From: Amylostereum areolatum
Lineage: Eukaryota; Basidiomycota; Agaricomycetes; Russulales; Stereaceae
NCBI GenBank assembly: GCA_012932865.1
Contig: SAXG01000051.1
Span: 1 to 64,000, forward strand
DNA length: 64,000 nt
Reading direction: 5' to 3'
The translations under genes were made by a program, and so were the position numbers. Positions 1 to 10,718 of this stretch are shown piece after piece. The notes beneath the pieces were generated by a model, which was given only the letters and a program-made list of their open reading frames with translations, made no database searches and was not told the origin of the DNA. The number at the start of each line of letters is the position of its first letter. The stretch's first letter is position 1.

Positions 1-1100
1 GGCGGAGGCTTCGCGAGGGGGAGGAAGTGGAAGGGGTTCGGCAATTTGTCGGCAAGGTTGAGCCTATGGGATTTCCGAGGGCCAGCGGCTTAGGGGGTCG
101 TCGTCAGTCCTCGTCGTCGTGGATGTCGTCCCCGTCGTCATCGTCCTGCGATCCTCCGGTGTCCTCCGTCTTGTCCTCGTCATCCTCCTCACCCTGCGTC
201 CCTCGTCCTCCTCCTCACCCTCTGGTCCTCCGGTCGCCTCGTCCTCGTTCGCGGTGTCAACGTCCTTATGACCTGTGCTATTGCGATCCCCGCCTTGCCT
301 GTGCCCTTGCGGACTCAGGGGGGTCTTGAACCCTTGAAAGCCCTCCATCTCCTTCCTAGTCCTCCGTGCCCTTCGCGCTACCCGTTGCCCTTCGTCCGGG
401 CCTTTTCCGATCCAGGGCCCGGGGGAGGTAGTAGGGCCTGCATCACCTTTCCTGACGGGGGCAACGTTAATTGTCCCCACTTCTTGCGAATACGAAGTAA
501 ATACGATTTCAATAAGGGGGTTGTTAGTGGTTTAGGAGAATGTCGGGGCGTCGATGGAGAAGCTTTTTACGATCTGTTGGCGACTAATATGGTTGAATTT
601 TTGTCAGAGCTTGGGAAATGACGATGCACGGGACCACCTATGGGATCACTTGTGGTTTGGCTGACAGTTGTGCCGTTCGGGATGGTCTCTTGGGTGGCGC
701 CTTCGCAACCCACTTTCTCAGGGTAGCCGGTGTGAATGGAATGCAGGTCTTCCGTGGGGGGGAAGTAGAATCGGCGAGTTTAGAATGAGGGGAAGGTGCC
801 CTCTTTCAGGGCGTTGGTGAACTCGATCAGGTTAAGCAAGAAACTTGTCTTGCCCCACCGCCGGCACCCGGGGGGAGGGAGGGGTAAAGACACAACAGGA
901 AAAGACCGCATGCGAAAAGAAGATGGCGTACAAACCAATTATTTCTTTTGGGTGGAGAACGCCATAAAGCAAACAGGGCGATTGAGTAGCGCGGGAACAA
1001 CCACTTTGGAGTTGTGTTGTGTGTGGTGTTGACGCCGAGGCCAGCGTGTTCCAGGGGTCTAAGTAAAAAAAAAACCGCCTGGAAGAGGCATTGTGACTGA
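1..1100. other. GC-rich low-complexity DNA, possible 3' end of the decayed minus-strand gene
   Basis: No convincing gene lies here. On the minus strand about 110-240 encodes an almost purely acidic tract (long runs of Asp/Glu with a few Thr and Gly), which is the kind of tail seen in disordered nuclear proteins. It could be the last exon of the decayed gene at 1100-2488, but I could not find a joint with consistent phase. Several frames are open by chance because of CCT/GGA-rich triplet repeats, so open frames mean little here. Confidence 0.25.
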
Positions 1101-2488
1101 GATGCGCGCTTCTGGTGGGCTGAGTGAAAGACCATTCCCACGGGGATGAACCTCGGCCATCGCCCTCTTTTTCTGCTGTCCCTCTGAGGCGGACCTTGGC
1201 ACCTCCACCTTCTTGACATCTGAACTTGAGCAATGGCGGAGCTATTGGAGGGCCGATGAGCTCGTTGGCGGGGGCCGTGCATTTGTATCGGGGGGGCGAG
1301 AGGGCGTGCGGGTAGGTACTTTCGCGGGCGGGAGCTTGGATGTCCGGGAGCGTTTTGGGGGCGGGTTGGGGGGGCCAACCTTGAAGGTGGGGGCCCTTGA
1401 CCGGGGGGGGTCGTTGGTGCGTTCCAGTCGCCTTTTCGACGAGCTCCCCCAGTCGCCAGCTTATCGTGCCGGGGGTGGGATGACGTACTCGTCCGGAGAG
1501 GCATGCGACGGTGAATCTGAGGCAGGTCGTCGTCGTCGCGAGTCTTCGTAAAACAGGCCCGACCGCTGGTGGGTCGTCTTGCTTGCGAGGGGCTGGGCGG
1601 AAGGTCCGTCGTCGTCGTCGTCAGGTAGTTGTCTGGCGGTGGAGCTGGTTTCGGGTTGGCCTTGCTCTTCCCCTTGTCGGCGGGCTTCAATGGTGGGCTC
1701 AGGAGGAGCTCATCGTCCTCCTCATCGGAAGGGCACGGAGCCCTGATCTTCGAATGCCAAAATTTCGGGGCGGGCTTGGCGACATTGGAGCTACTCGGGC
1801 CGGGGGGAGGGGGAGAGGAAATGACGGCTGTGGTCGACTTGACGGGCCGGGGACGAGGAGGGGGCGGGTGGGCGGTGGAGCGGTGGGTCCGGTGGTAGGG
1901 GGGGGCGGGTGAGGGGCTGGGCGGTGGGCTGGGCGATGGGTGCATTGGGGCGGAGGGTATGGTGGCCACTGGAGGATGGGATGGCACCCGCGGTTTTTTG
2001 AGCTAACATTCCTACGTTAGTTACATGGAGATAGATGTATGAAGATGTCGGGGGCGCACCTTGGGTCTCCCACCACCGGTTCGGGCCCAACTCATCTCCG
2101 TGCAGTGATGGGGTGTCCGCTGTCGAAACTTGAGTGCGGATGCGGTCTTGCAGGGCGATCGGATCCATTGATGCCTTGCCGTCGGACTTGCGCGACGTCG
2201 CCGGCTGTACAATGTTCACGAAGAGCCACTTGAGGAAGGCTGGGGCACCGGGTGCCCCGATCAGGCGCTGGCGTATGACCACGGACTGTGCGATGAACGA
2301 TGTCAGGTATGCGTACTGAACATTACGGAGGGAGAACGTACGATCTCGCGTTGGAATTGAGTGGCGAGTGGCGCCCCCGGATCTGTTGGCGAGGCTTGAA
2401 GGGCGTGGAGAGCCAGCTGAAGGCGGGCACTGCAAATGACGGCGGCATGAGGGTGGGAGGCAAGAAACTCGTCGAGGGCGGAGGACAT
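1100..2488 (-). pseudogene. decayed gene for a disordered protein with a W-W motif
   Basis: A coding-like frame starts at ATG 2488 (MSSALDEFLASHPHA...) and runs to about 2320. There the good frame jumps by one base position with no intron of usual size (the only GT..AG is 31 nt), suggesting a frameshift. The next segment (about 2320-2040) ends in GDELGPNRWWETQ. A clean GT..AG intron with a TAACTAAC branch follows at about 2052-2007, then proline/serine-rich sequence with an acidic patch near 1720-1690 in a shifted frame. The WW segment resembles GDVGEKWWMDN in the gene at 14082-15580, which suggests the two belong to one family. The function is unknown. The start lies 262 bp from the divergent gene at 2750, so a shared promoter is likely. 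Confidence 0.4.
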
Positions 2489-2749
2489 GGCGAGGAAGGT
2501 GCGGTGAGGTTGGTCGTGGGTGGAAGTGGATGAAGTGGAGAGGTGGAAGGGCAAGGCGCGTCGGACGCGTCCTGGAATTATGAGGCGCGGCAACTGCCGG
2601 GGCCGCAGACGGCCCGCGGGACGCGGGACGCGGGACGTGTCGAAATCGCACAAGTCCAGATCCCATTAGCACGCGTGGAGGTTGTCTCCTTCCTCTGCGT
2701 CTCTTCCTCCTTACCCCTCGCTCTCCTCCCACGTATCCTCGCATCGACG

Positions 2750-3908
2750 ATGGAAGAAGACAATTTCGAGTTCAACATTGAAGATTTCGACGCCGCGATG
2801 GGCGATGCTGGGCTCGGTACACCTGCTGGAGTGGCGGGATTGTCGGCGGTGCCAGCACCGGAAGGTATGTCGTGATACGTTATATCGACTACATCGACTA
2901 ACCATGTGGTTATACCATTACAGGGACATATACGAAAGCCGTAACGACGGCTGAAGAACACCCTGAGGGCGTCCGTCCCCAGTCAGCCCCCAACGTCGCC
3001 GAGCCCTCCGAAGTGGCACCCGTGGGGTCAGCGAAGTCCGTCCCGCAAGTCGATGGGGGCGGCGAAGACATCGAAATGATATCGAGGCCGAAGGGATGGA
3101 CGGATGCGAAGGGACAGAGGCAGAAGGGGAAGCAGAAAGCGATCCCTGCTGAAGACGGTGCATCTAATCACTTCCACTCGATAATTTTGGCTCTAACATA
3201 CGGATTTACTGGACAGTAATCGAGATCCCATCATCTCCTCCTACGCCTCGACCATCACCCGGGCCCTCGGCACCCATCCACCCCCGGAAGCGTCCTGGGT
3301 CCCCCTATGCACCTCCTGTTGCATCTGCACTGGACAGCAAGAAGCCCCGAATCGACGACCCGCGGCGTATCTCCTGGGCGCTGACGGCGGAGGAGCTGTC
3401 CTCGAAGCCGGCGTCCATCTTCCGCCCCGTCAAATTTGGGGAAGGGTCGTCGAGAGGGGAGCGGATGGGGTGGGGACAGGAGGCGGGTGAGCAGAGGCGG
3501 TGCCCCCCCGACAATCCGCCCAACATTGCGGGGCTCGCTCAGAGACACTATCCGGCGGAAGGTGAGTCAGTGTGTTGGCCCCCGGAGTTCGCTCACTTAC
3601 CCTCTGATGTAGAAACGCACGACCTGAAGGCCTGGATGGATTTCGTCAAGCATTTCGCCCCCGACCCCGACAACGTGCGTCTGCCAGAACGTTCAACCCA
3701 GCTGCTTGACCCTCGACGGGCCGCACTGGCGATGACGGTCCTGGCGGAGGGAGCCGCCGCCGCGAAGGACTTTGAGGCATGGGAGCGGCTAGACGAGGGG
3801 TATAGGGTGGAGGTGGAAACCCTACGTCGAATCAGGGAGGAGGTGCTTTCAATGGGGTTTGCGTTGAGGTTTGCGGCGGATAGAACGAGGGCAGGGACTG
3901 GGGAGTGA
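2750..3908 (+). CDS. hypothetical disordered protein, four exons
   Basis: Four exons join without breaking frame: 2750-2864, 2924-3157, 3217-3561 and 3613-3908, giving 329 residues. The introns are 59, 59 and 51 bp, all GT..AG, with CTAAC-type branch sites. The N-terminus is acidic (MEEDNFEFNIEDFDAAMGD). The middle is Lys/Pro/Ser-rich with basic, nuclear-signal-like stretches (near RKRP and KKPR). The last exon is more ordered and probably helical (about residues 235-325, LKAWMDFVKHF... to the end). I do not recognise the family. It is divergent to the decayed gene at 1100-2488. The layout mirrors the pair at 14082-15580 / 15849-16426 beside the KDZ transposase, so this may be another copy of a transposon-companion module. 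ATG 2750 is the first ATG in the open frame. Confidence 0.65.
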
Positions 3909-4029
3909 GTACTGTTGATCTCGCGTGGGTATATAGTCCAATATAATGATACTTCGACTTACAATCAAGGCGTGAATTTTCGTAGGAAGCTCGTGTGCGA
4001 GACCTGGTGCAGAGGATGGAGCTGCAGAG

Positions 4030-4401
4030 TCAGATGAGATCGTCGAGCGTATACAAGACTGTGTCAATGACATTGACAAGAAGATGACGTTCCTGGTCCT
4101 CGATGGGTCGCTCCATAAGCAAGGGAAGGATTTTGTCGAATAAAGGCCTAGCTCGAAACTCGCAGGCTTTATCTGTGATCTGGTGTAGTGCTGTCTTGGG
4201 CACAGGTGGGGTCCCATTCTTGATTTTGAGCAGCAACCGCATGATTTTGTGTTCCTTCTTTTCATCAACCGTCAACTGCGTCTTGTCCTCCTTGAAGATC
4301 TTTGCAAAGCATCGCGCCTCTTCAGCTTTGAAAAAGGCGAGGTTACCGACCCTGGGAATTTCAGTTGGAAGGTTAGACCCGCCGGGTGCGGTTACAACCA
4401 T
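4030..4401 (-). pseudogene. fragment of splicing factor 3B subunit 1 (SF3B1/Hsh155/Prp10)
   Basis: About 123 codons match the start of the HEAT-repeat region of the U2 snRNP protein SF3B1. The tell-tale strings are [19 protein letters not shown], then [19 protein letters not shown] and [17 protein letters not shown]. The real protein is roughly 1,300 residues and essential for branch-point recognition; only this segment is present. The frame ends at a stop (4030-4032), and faint similarity may continue in another frame to about 3950. No neighbouring SF3B1 exon is visible. Several positions conserved in the family are changed (for example RKAALRQITDKAREFGAG appears as [18 protein letters not shown]), as expected for a copy under no selection. 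It sits between the 2750-3908 gene and retroelement B. Naming is from memory of the human protein and not from an alignment. Confidence 0.8.
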
Positions 4402-4791
4402 CCCCCTAGATCCATGGGCAACGAAATATATTGCAAGTCTCGTGTGGGATGTACATATATATTCCGGGGATATCCCGGCGGTTGAAGTTTTCGACCCGGG
4501 GTGTATTGGCACTCTAGGTCGGCCGCATATTGGGGGCAGGCATGCCTGGGTACATGTCTACTGGAGACCTACGCAACGGCCGGTTGTAGTGGGTGATCTT
4601 GTAGGACGAGGACGGCCGGACATCGAGGAAAGTCCCATGTGGGGCCCTGTGTGCTGTAGGCCTCCCTAACGGCCGATTGTCGATTGCATACATAGGACAG
4701 GATGTCGGGCGAGCGTGGATTATACTGGAGTCAAATCGCGCGGCCGACGGCGGCTCAGCGTGTAGCATACAGGTTAGGCATATGGGGCTGA
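4402..4791. other. intergenic, no gene seen
   Basis: This joins the SF3B1 fragment to retroelement B. I see no coding frame, repeat or RNA gene. It may hold the break point where element B was truncated. Confidence 0.5.
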
Positions 4792-5700
4792 TCATGTATT
4801 ATAGGTATATATAACCAGAATGTGTGGTGGTAGGGCGGAGGCGGCGATGAGGTTGAAGTCGGCTTCAGTGAGGTTGTCTTGGCTTTCGTTGGCGAAGTAC
4901 CAACTGATGCCACTTGTTTGGGTTGCTACAAAGGCGACTTCGACAGTGGTGTCTCCGAGTTGGACAAAGAAGTCGTTTCCTCGTTCAGTGAAGCCTAGAG
5001 GGAGGGGATATATGTAGCAGTTTTCGTCCTCAACGTCGGTGTCGGAGTCAGAACTGGAGTCGGAGCCGTTGAGTCCGAACGAGGGAATTGTTTATAAGTG
5101 GGTGAGGTCGATGACCTCTGGCTGGGTGAGGTCGATGACCTCTGGCTCTGGTGTGGGGCTGGGGGTGTTGCCTGGTGTAAGGAGGCGGTGGGTGTGTCGA
5201 GTGTCCACTGGTATTTTCTCGTTGGGCACGTAGAAGGACTTTGGGGGTTGCTCGAGTTTGTAGCGGTAGGTGACGTATGGGCAGGAGTAGACGTAGAGGT
5301 TTCCGTTTCCTTGTTCGCTTATTTTGAGGCGATAGAAGTGGATGTCTATGACGGAGTCTTCAAGTTCTTCTACGCCGAGGGCGACCTTCCAATTGTGCCA
5401 GGCCCAAGGGTCTTTAGATTCGTTGATGAGGGAGATGATAGTGTCGTGGCTGATGGGGATGAATTCTTGTACTTGCGAGCGCCAATCTTCCATGCACGAG
5501 CCCCCAGTCGAAATGGTTACTCTGTGCGGCAAGGGAAGATTTTGTCGAGGGAAGGTGGTTCTGTTATGAGATCGCAAGACGGTCTGCCTCAGTCTTCTCG
5601 ACCTGTTGGCTGTCTCTTCGTCTAGGGGACACGAGCCCAAAGACTTCCTAAACTGCTTTCCTTTCGCCGCTTTTACTCGTTTCCTACACCAAAGGTGCAC
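4792..5700 (-). pseudogene. first ORF of LTR retroelement B, with one premature stop
   Basis: The minus-strand frame from 5700 is open to a TAA at 5092-5094 and then, in the same frame, stays open for another 99 codons to a TGA at 4792-4794. It therefore looks like one protein of about 300 residues broken by a single stop. A conserved core near residues 85-140 (DPWAWHNWKVALGVEELED...) resembles the N-terminal domain fused to Gag in element A (DPWTAHGLNFRIFEWRW...). Just before the stop is a tandem PEVIDLTQPEVIDLTHL, which fits the consensus of SUMO-interacting motifs. After the stop come Ser/Asp repeats and a second folded-looking segment. The 5' LTR (5965-6422) lies upstream. Gag and Pol of this element are missing. 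The start could also be a downstream Met near residue 70. Confidence 0.6.
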
Positions 5701-5964
5701 CTTCTACTGTCACCTCTGAGCTTTCAACTCCTGGTATTGGAGAGTCTCGAGTAGGTGTAACATTTCGAGGAAACGTCAAGCCGGCACCGGTATACGTGCG
5801 CACGACCACAATGTCAGGGTAACGAGTCGCGTACTCTGGGGGCAACGGTCTAGGGCGGCACGGGGGAAGAACAAGGTCAGTACCAGACGGGTACTACTAC
5901 TACTATGCTACAGTACGTATGGACGGTCGTAGGGTGGTGCAAGAGTAAACAGATCTCGAGCTTA

Positions 5965-6422
5965 TGTCAGCAACGACTAGTGCGACAGCACCAAGTTACG
6001 ACACAGCTGACTAGAAGGTGAGGACGACGGAGGAGAGCCGATCAGACACGGCGACAGACAGGGGAAAGCAAGCAAAGTCGGTAGAATTGACTAGCTCGAG
6101 ATAAGGAATATGTACAGCGAGAGCAAGCCTTATATACACAAGAGGAGAGAGACTTAGGTAAGCAACCAATACACGGTGATCAGTAAGCAGACCAAGTATA
6201 AGTAAGCAGTTGTATGTAAAAGAGCACAGCGTGAGTTAGTATCGTACAGCATGAGTCAAGAGAAAGGAGTCAGACCCGGACCGAGATGAGTCACGTGGGT
6301 CCGGGCGGGATATAGATGAGCCGGGTCCGGGCCAAGGTGGAGCCGGCCCGGTGATAAGTCGATAAGTCCTAAAGCGTGTAACCAATGTAAAGTAAAAAGA
6401 AAATTATAGACCGTTCATGACA
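5965..6422 (-). mobile_element. LTR of family B, 458 bp, 5' LTR of element B
   Basis: It is nearly identical to the solo LTR at 18432-18888. The ends are perfect short inverted repeats, TGTCA...TGACA. The TATA-like GTATATAAGG reads on the minus strand (about 6126-6135), giving the orientation. The flanking pentamers (CTTA and the base before it on the left, CGGGT on the right) do not match, so this is not a solo LTR. Its downstream side (minus strand) leads into the ORF at 4792-5700, so it is the 5' LTR. Its outer edge abuts the truncated pol start of element A. Confidence 0.85.
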
Positions 6423-6532
6423 CGGGTGATATGATTGCTCACAGGTATGCATGGATGATAATACAGCGAAACGATTCGACAATGATACCAAAAGTCCTTT
6501 GCCTCCACCAGACGACGCGACTGGGGGGCGTT

Positions 6533-8695
6533 TCAAAAATCCTGCGATTCCAGGATGTCCTTCAACAGCGCTACTGCCTGCTCCTTGCCTTCTGCGTCCA
6601 GATCCTTCAGCTGGCGAGTGATCACCGCGATGGTTTTGGATGGGTCGGGAGCTGCTTTCGCAGTGGACGGAGTCATGTTCATCGGCAGGGGAGGGGCCTT
6701 GGACCCAGTCTCTACTGCGCCAACCCGTCGCGCGCTCGAGTCGCGGTTGGGGCAGTCGCGAGAGACGTGACCGGCTTGACGACACATGAAGCACTTGCCT
6801 TCACGCATCATCTTTGCGCGCTCGTCGTCCGTCAGCTTTGCAGGGCGGGTCGAGGTGTTGGTGAAGGCGCCGACTCGGCGCGACGAGGAGTCGTTGGTTG
6901 AACCGTTCGAGGTGAGCGCGACAGCCCCCTTGGACTGACTGCTCTTCCTCTCCGGGTTCTCTTCGAGCCACTGGTGGTTGATGCGGCGGGCGCGCTCCTT
7001 CCACTCCGCGAGCTTGGTGGGGAACGGGTACGACCGGGCCACCTGCTTGCCGAGGTCACGCTGAAGTCCCTTCTTGAAAAAGTGGATTAGCGCCTCGTTG
7101 TCGTACGCTGACATGGTCGCCAGCATCTCAAACTCGGTGATAAAGTCAGTGACGTCTCAGGTGGTCATTGCGAGCTCGTTGATCTTACGCTGAGCCTCTA
7201 TCTTCGGATCGACGGGAACGAAGTCTTTGCCAAACCTCTCAAAGAGCTCTTTGTAGGAGCCATAGTGGAGTGTTGGGGGCGTGGAGTCGAGGGTTTCGGC
7301 GTCTTCCTTCTCGTCTTTGTCGGTGAAGAGTTCCATGCGGCGATGCGTGGCCCAGGCTTTCGCCGTGTCGTCCTCCATCAGGCTGAGGAGGAGCATCATC
7401 TTGGCATCATCTGTGGCATAAACATCCTTGTTAACGTGCAGGAACATGCGGAGCTCGAGGGAGAACCGGAGGGTGTCGCGTCGATCGCCTTTGAATGGCT
7501 TTGGCTTGGGGCCGATCTCCCGCTTGGAGACAGCAGGTTTGGATTCGGCGTCGGACATCTTGTCGAAAGGGAGGGGGACGGTGAGGGATTGGGCGAGTTC
7601 TTGATCAAGGCGGCGTAGGGTTTCTCGTCGGTGTTCTTCTGCTTCTTCAACTTCGTCCTCAACTTGTTTTGCGACAAGGAAGTCGGCGGGGGTGAGGAAT
7701 TGCTGGTTATGATGCCACGACCAGTGATCTTGGACGGGACTGAACGAAGTGGGCTGCCACTCAACTACTGATCGTCCTGGGGTTCCGTTCTTGTTCCGTC
7801 TATAGGCGTACCACTTCCCAGTTGTGTCGTTGTGGTTGATCCCTTCTGGGACTTCGATTACAGTACGTCGACGGGGTGGGGGCGAGTTGGTCGGAGGGGG
7901 GTTCAGGAAGCGCTGTAGAACATCGGCAGCGGTGGCAAAATCTGATTCTTCGACGTAGGGTTGTTCGTCGCGGTCGTCGAAGTACCAGTCTCGACGTTGC
8001 CGGTTTGGTTCGTCGTGCAGCCAACGTACGGATTCCTTAGTCTGCTGCGAGGTGAGGATATAGTATTCTTCGGGACAGTAGTCTCGAAAAACGCCTGGGG
8101 GGAGGTTCGGAGTGGGGGGACGAGGGGCTGTGGAGGACGTGATGATGGTCTAGAAGAAGTCCGCCGCGATGGGGCGACGGCCGAGGAGTTTCTTGGTGAG
8201 GTAGCCGGCTTTTACTGCCTGGCAGATCTTATGTTCGTGGTGGCGGCGACAAAGGGTCTTACCCTTGATGGTGGGACGGAGGACTGGTGGCGGGGTGGAT
8301 TCGGGGGTCCGGCGGTTAAACTGGGAGACGGAGGTGAAACTGGTTTGGAGGATCGGGTTGGGGGCGTCCTGGATGAGGTATGTGTGGTAGGTGGGGGCGT
8401 GGAGGGTGAATTCAAGGTGTTCGAGATCTACGTTGATGCACGTAGTGATCTGGACGTATAGGGCGAGGACGACAGTACCGTGATCCTTGTGCCACCTCCA
8501 CTCGAAAATGCGGAAGTTGAGGCCGTGCGCGGTCCAGGGATCTTTCTTGCAGAGGTTCTGTACGGGGACGAGGCAGTTGACGGTGACGGCGTCGGACCAA
8601 GGGTAGGGGAGTGGTGCGTCGTCGCGGGGGGTGATCGGCTTTCCGTTGAACGGGAGGAAAACCGGTGTGTTCGGGAGGTCCGTGGTGAGAGTTTT
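6533..8695 (-). pseudogene. Gag polyprotein of retroelement A with an N-terminal extension, two premature stops
   Basis: One minus-strand frame runs from about 8695 to the stop at 6533-6535, broken only by TAG at 8150-8152 and TGA at 7157-7159. All three pieces are in the same frame. The last about 342 codons (from ATG 7558, MSDAESKPAVSKRE) are a Ty3/gypsy Gag: a capsid-like helical region and then a CCHC zinc knuckle (CFMCRQAGHVSRDC, near 6790-6750). Before it are about 380 codons of an extra domain (DPWTAHGLNFRIFEWRW..., later RDWYFDDRDEQPYVEESDF) related to the ORF of element B. No ATG is visible at the head because a TAA lies just upstream (about 8700). After the Gag stop another frame reads NRFAVLS, typical of the Gag-Pol junction, but LTR-B begins at 6422 and Pol is absent. 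Confidence 0.75.
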
Positions 8696-8767
8696 TTAAC
8701 GTCGTAGAGACGGCAGAGGTAGATGGAGAGAGGGGTGCGAGGTAGGCGTAGGGGTAGACTGTCCAGG

Positions 8768-9187
8768 TGTCAGAAACGCAGTTTATGAGACCGATGAACC
8801 GCCTAAGTCGCGACGATGAGAGGAGCGAGAAGAAAATAGATTCGAGAGTGCCGGGGTCTAGGGTAGTGCAACGTGCGCTACAGTACCGTATGACGAGATG
8901 GACAGTCTGAGGAAAAGGGAAAAGGGATACTGTCCTTATATACAAGTGGGAATGATGGTGCGATGTGATGCAATAGTGGTGCGAGCGGGGGGAACAATAA
9001 GAAAGGAGTCATGGGGAGGAGGACGGAAGTCCGGAGCAATGATGTCATAGATAAGGATGCGGAACACCGTTCGGAAGTCCGGGCAATGACGTCGTTGGAG
9101 CATGTGATGCGAAGGAAAGTCATGTGCCGTGACGTGTCGCGTGTACAAGGTCTGCAAACAAAGAAAGAAATGGAGCGATCCGTGACA
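8768..9187 (-). mobile_element. LTR of family A, 420 bp, 5' LTR of element A
   Basis: The sequence runs TGTCAGAAACGC...CCGTGACA on the plus strand, the reverse of the solo LTR at 37907-38326, and both are exactly 420 bp. The TATA motif (TATATAAGG on the minus strand, about 8934-8942) places it as the 5' LTR of the Gag-encoding element to its left. On the right it is followed directly by integrase-coding sequence of element C in the opposite orientation, so it marks an insertion into element C. The right-hand target-site half would be GCATG (9188-9192). The matching left half is not present because the element is truncated. Confidence 0.85.
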
Positions 9188-10593
9188 GCATGATCCTAAA
9201 ATCGCATCATGATCTCCAGACGATTGGACATCCAGGAGAAATGAAAACTCTAGAACTGGTACAAAGAAACTTTTGGTGGCCAAAGATGATTTTCTTTGTA
9301 AAAGGCTATGTCCAAGGATGTCCCGTATGCCAGTCAACAAAGAATGTCACGCATCTGGCAAAACATCCATTACAACCTACGGAAATACCAGAACGACCAT
9401 GGGAAACAATCACATCAGATTTCATCACAGATCTTCCGATCTCCAATGGATTTGATTTGATCAACGTAGTCGTCGACAGGTTCACCAAAACCACAGTATT
9501 CACACCGTGCCTAAAGACGATCAACGCAGAAGAAACGGCTGATCTTCTGATCGACAACGTCTACAGACGATTCGGCCTATGGAAAAGAATGATATCAGAT
9601 AGAGGTCCTCAATTCGCGTCCAAAGTATTCCAATCCATTTGCGAAAGCCTTGGAATTGTCTCGTCACTCAGTACGGCGTACCATCCCCAAACAGACGGAG
9701 AAACTGAAAGAGTGAATCAAGAACTAGAACAATATCTTCGAGCATTCTGCAACGGAGATCAAACAAATTGGGCGAAACTTTTACCAAAAGCAGAATTTGC
9801 ACACAATATACGACAACATTCAGCTACGAAAACTTCCCCATTTGAACTCCTACACGGATATCAACCAGTTTTTAACCCGACAATACCAACCGATCCACGG
9901 ATACCAATGGCCGAAGAAAGAATAAAGAACTTTAAGAACGCATGGGACAACACAGAAGCAAGCCTGGAAATAGCTGCTAAATTGATGAAAATGCAGCATG
10001 ACCAAACTTTCACACTACAAGATCAACTCAAACAGGGCGACCAAGTATGGTTAGACGGAAAAAACCTTAACACGGTATACCCGAAAACCAAGCTAGCACC
10101 GAAACGATTCGGCCCATTCAAAATTGAAAAGGTTATAGGACCGGTAACCTATCGCCTAGAACTACCAATGAAATGGAAAATACACCCAGTATTTCACGCA
10201 GCGCTGTTAATCCCATTCAAAGAGACAGAGCAATATGGCGAAGCTTATGAAAGACCGCCTCCGGAACTAGTAAACGATGAAGAACTCTATGAATTAGAAA
10301 CAATAGTAGCCTCAAAACTAGACAAACGGTACTCCGAACCATTACATTACTTCGTAAAATGGAAGGGCTACCCAGACTCCGGTAACACATGGGAACCGGC
10401 ATCTAATCTCGAAGGATCAAAAGCTGCGATCGCAGAGTTCCATCGGAATAACCCCAAGGCACCGAAGTTGCCACCACAGCCAATCAGAGATACCAACACA
10501 GAAGTTACTGATCGTGACGAGATCGCTGCAACACCGCAAGAGCGAAGACCAACAAGACGAAAGAAATGCAAGACGAAAGTAAGACATCGGTGA
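9188..10593 (+). pseudogene. retroelement C Pol fragment: integrase with chromodomain
   Basis: An open frame of about 468 codons codes for the C-terminal part of a Ty3/gypsy (chromovirus) Pol. In order: the His/Cys zinc-binding HHCC motif (SHHDLQTIGHPGE... CPVC, residues 5-50); the catalytic core with Asp in SDFITDLP / VVDRFTK, Asp in SDRGPQF and Glu in TDGETERVNQ; a GPF/Y module (FGPFKIEKVIGPVTY); and a chromodomain (ELETIVASKLDKRY...YFVKWKGYPDSGNTWEP), ending in a basic tail. Chromodomains steer integration to heterochromatin. Reverse transcriptase and protease are missing because LTR-A interrupts the frame at 9187. The ATG at 9190 is an accident of the junction. The element's 3' LTR is at 13560-14107. 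Confidence 0.92.
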
Positions 10594-10718
10594 GACTCAA
10601 CGCCATTCAGGCGAATGCACTGCCAACAAGGGGGGGATAAAAACCCTACGGGTTCAACAAGACAGATCACCAATGTCCACCACCCCAAACGCAACCAACA
10701 CCTCCTCTACCAATCCAA

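Larger units (their letters stand above)
6423..9187 (-). mobile_element. truncated Ty3/gypsy-type LTR retroelement A
   Basis: It consists of the 5' LTR (8768-9187), an about 70-bp leader, the Gag polyprotein (8695-6533) and the first bases of pol. The left edge is cut off by LTR-B at 6422. Protease, reverse transcriptase, RNase H, integrase and the 3' LTR are all missing, so it cannot move on its own. Confidence 0.75.

Noticed and set aside
827..1987. 386-codon minus-strand frame, Pro/Ser-rich
   Set aside because: It begins with GTG and is mostly repeat-driven. Part of it may belong to the decayed gene, but as a single ORF it ignores the visible intron and frame shift.
5965..9187. LTR at 5965-6422 as the 3' LTR of element A
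   Set aside because: It is a different family from LTR-A (458 against 420 bp, different sequence) and no polypurine tract precedes it in that sense.
9190..9192. ATG as a genuine start of an integrase gene
   Set aside because: It lies three bases after the LTR-A end and arises from the insertion junction; the Pol frame has lost its 5' part.
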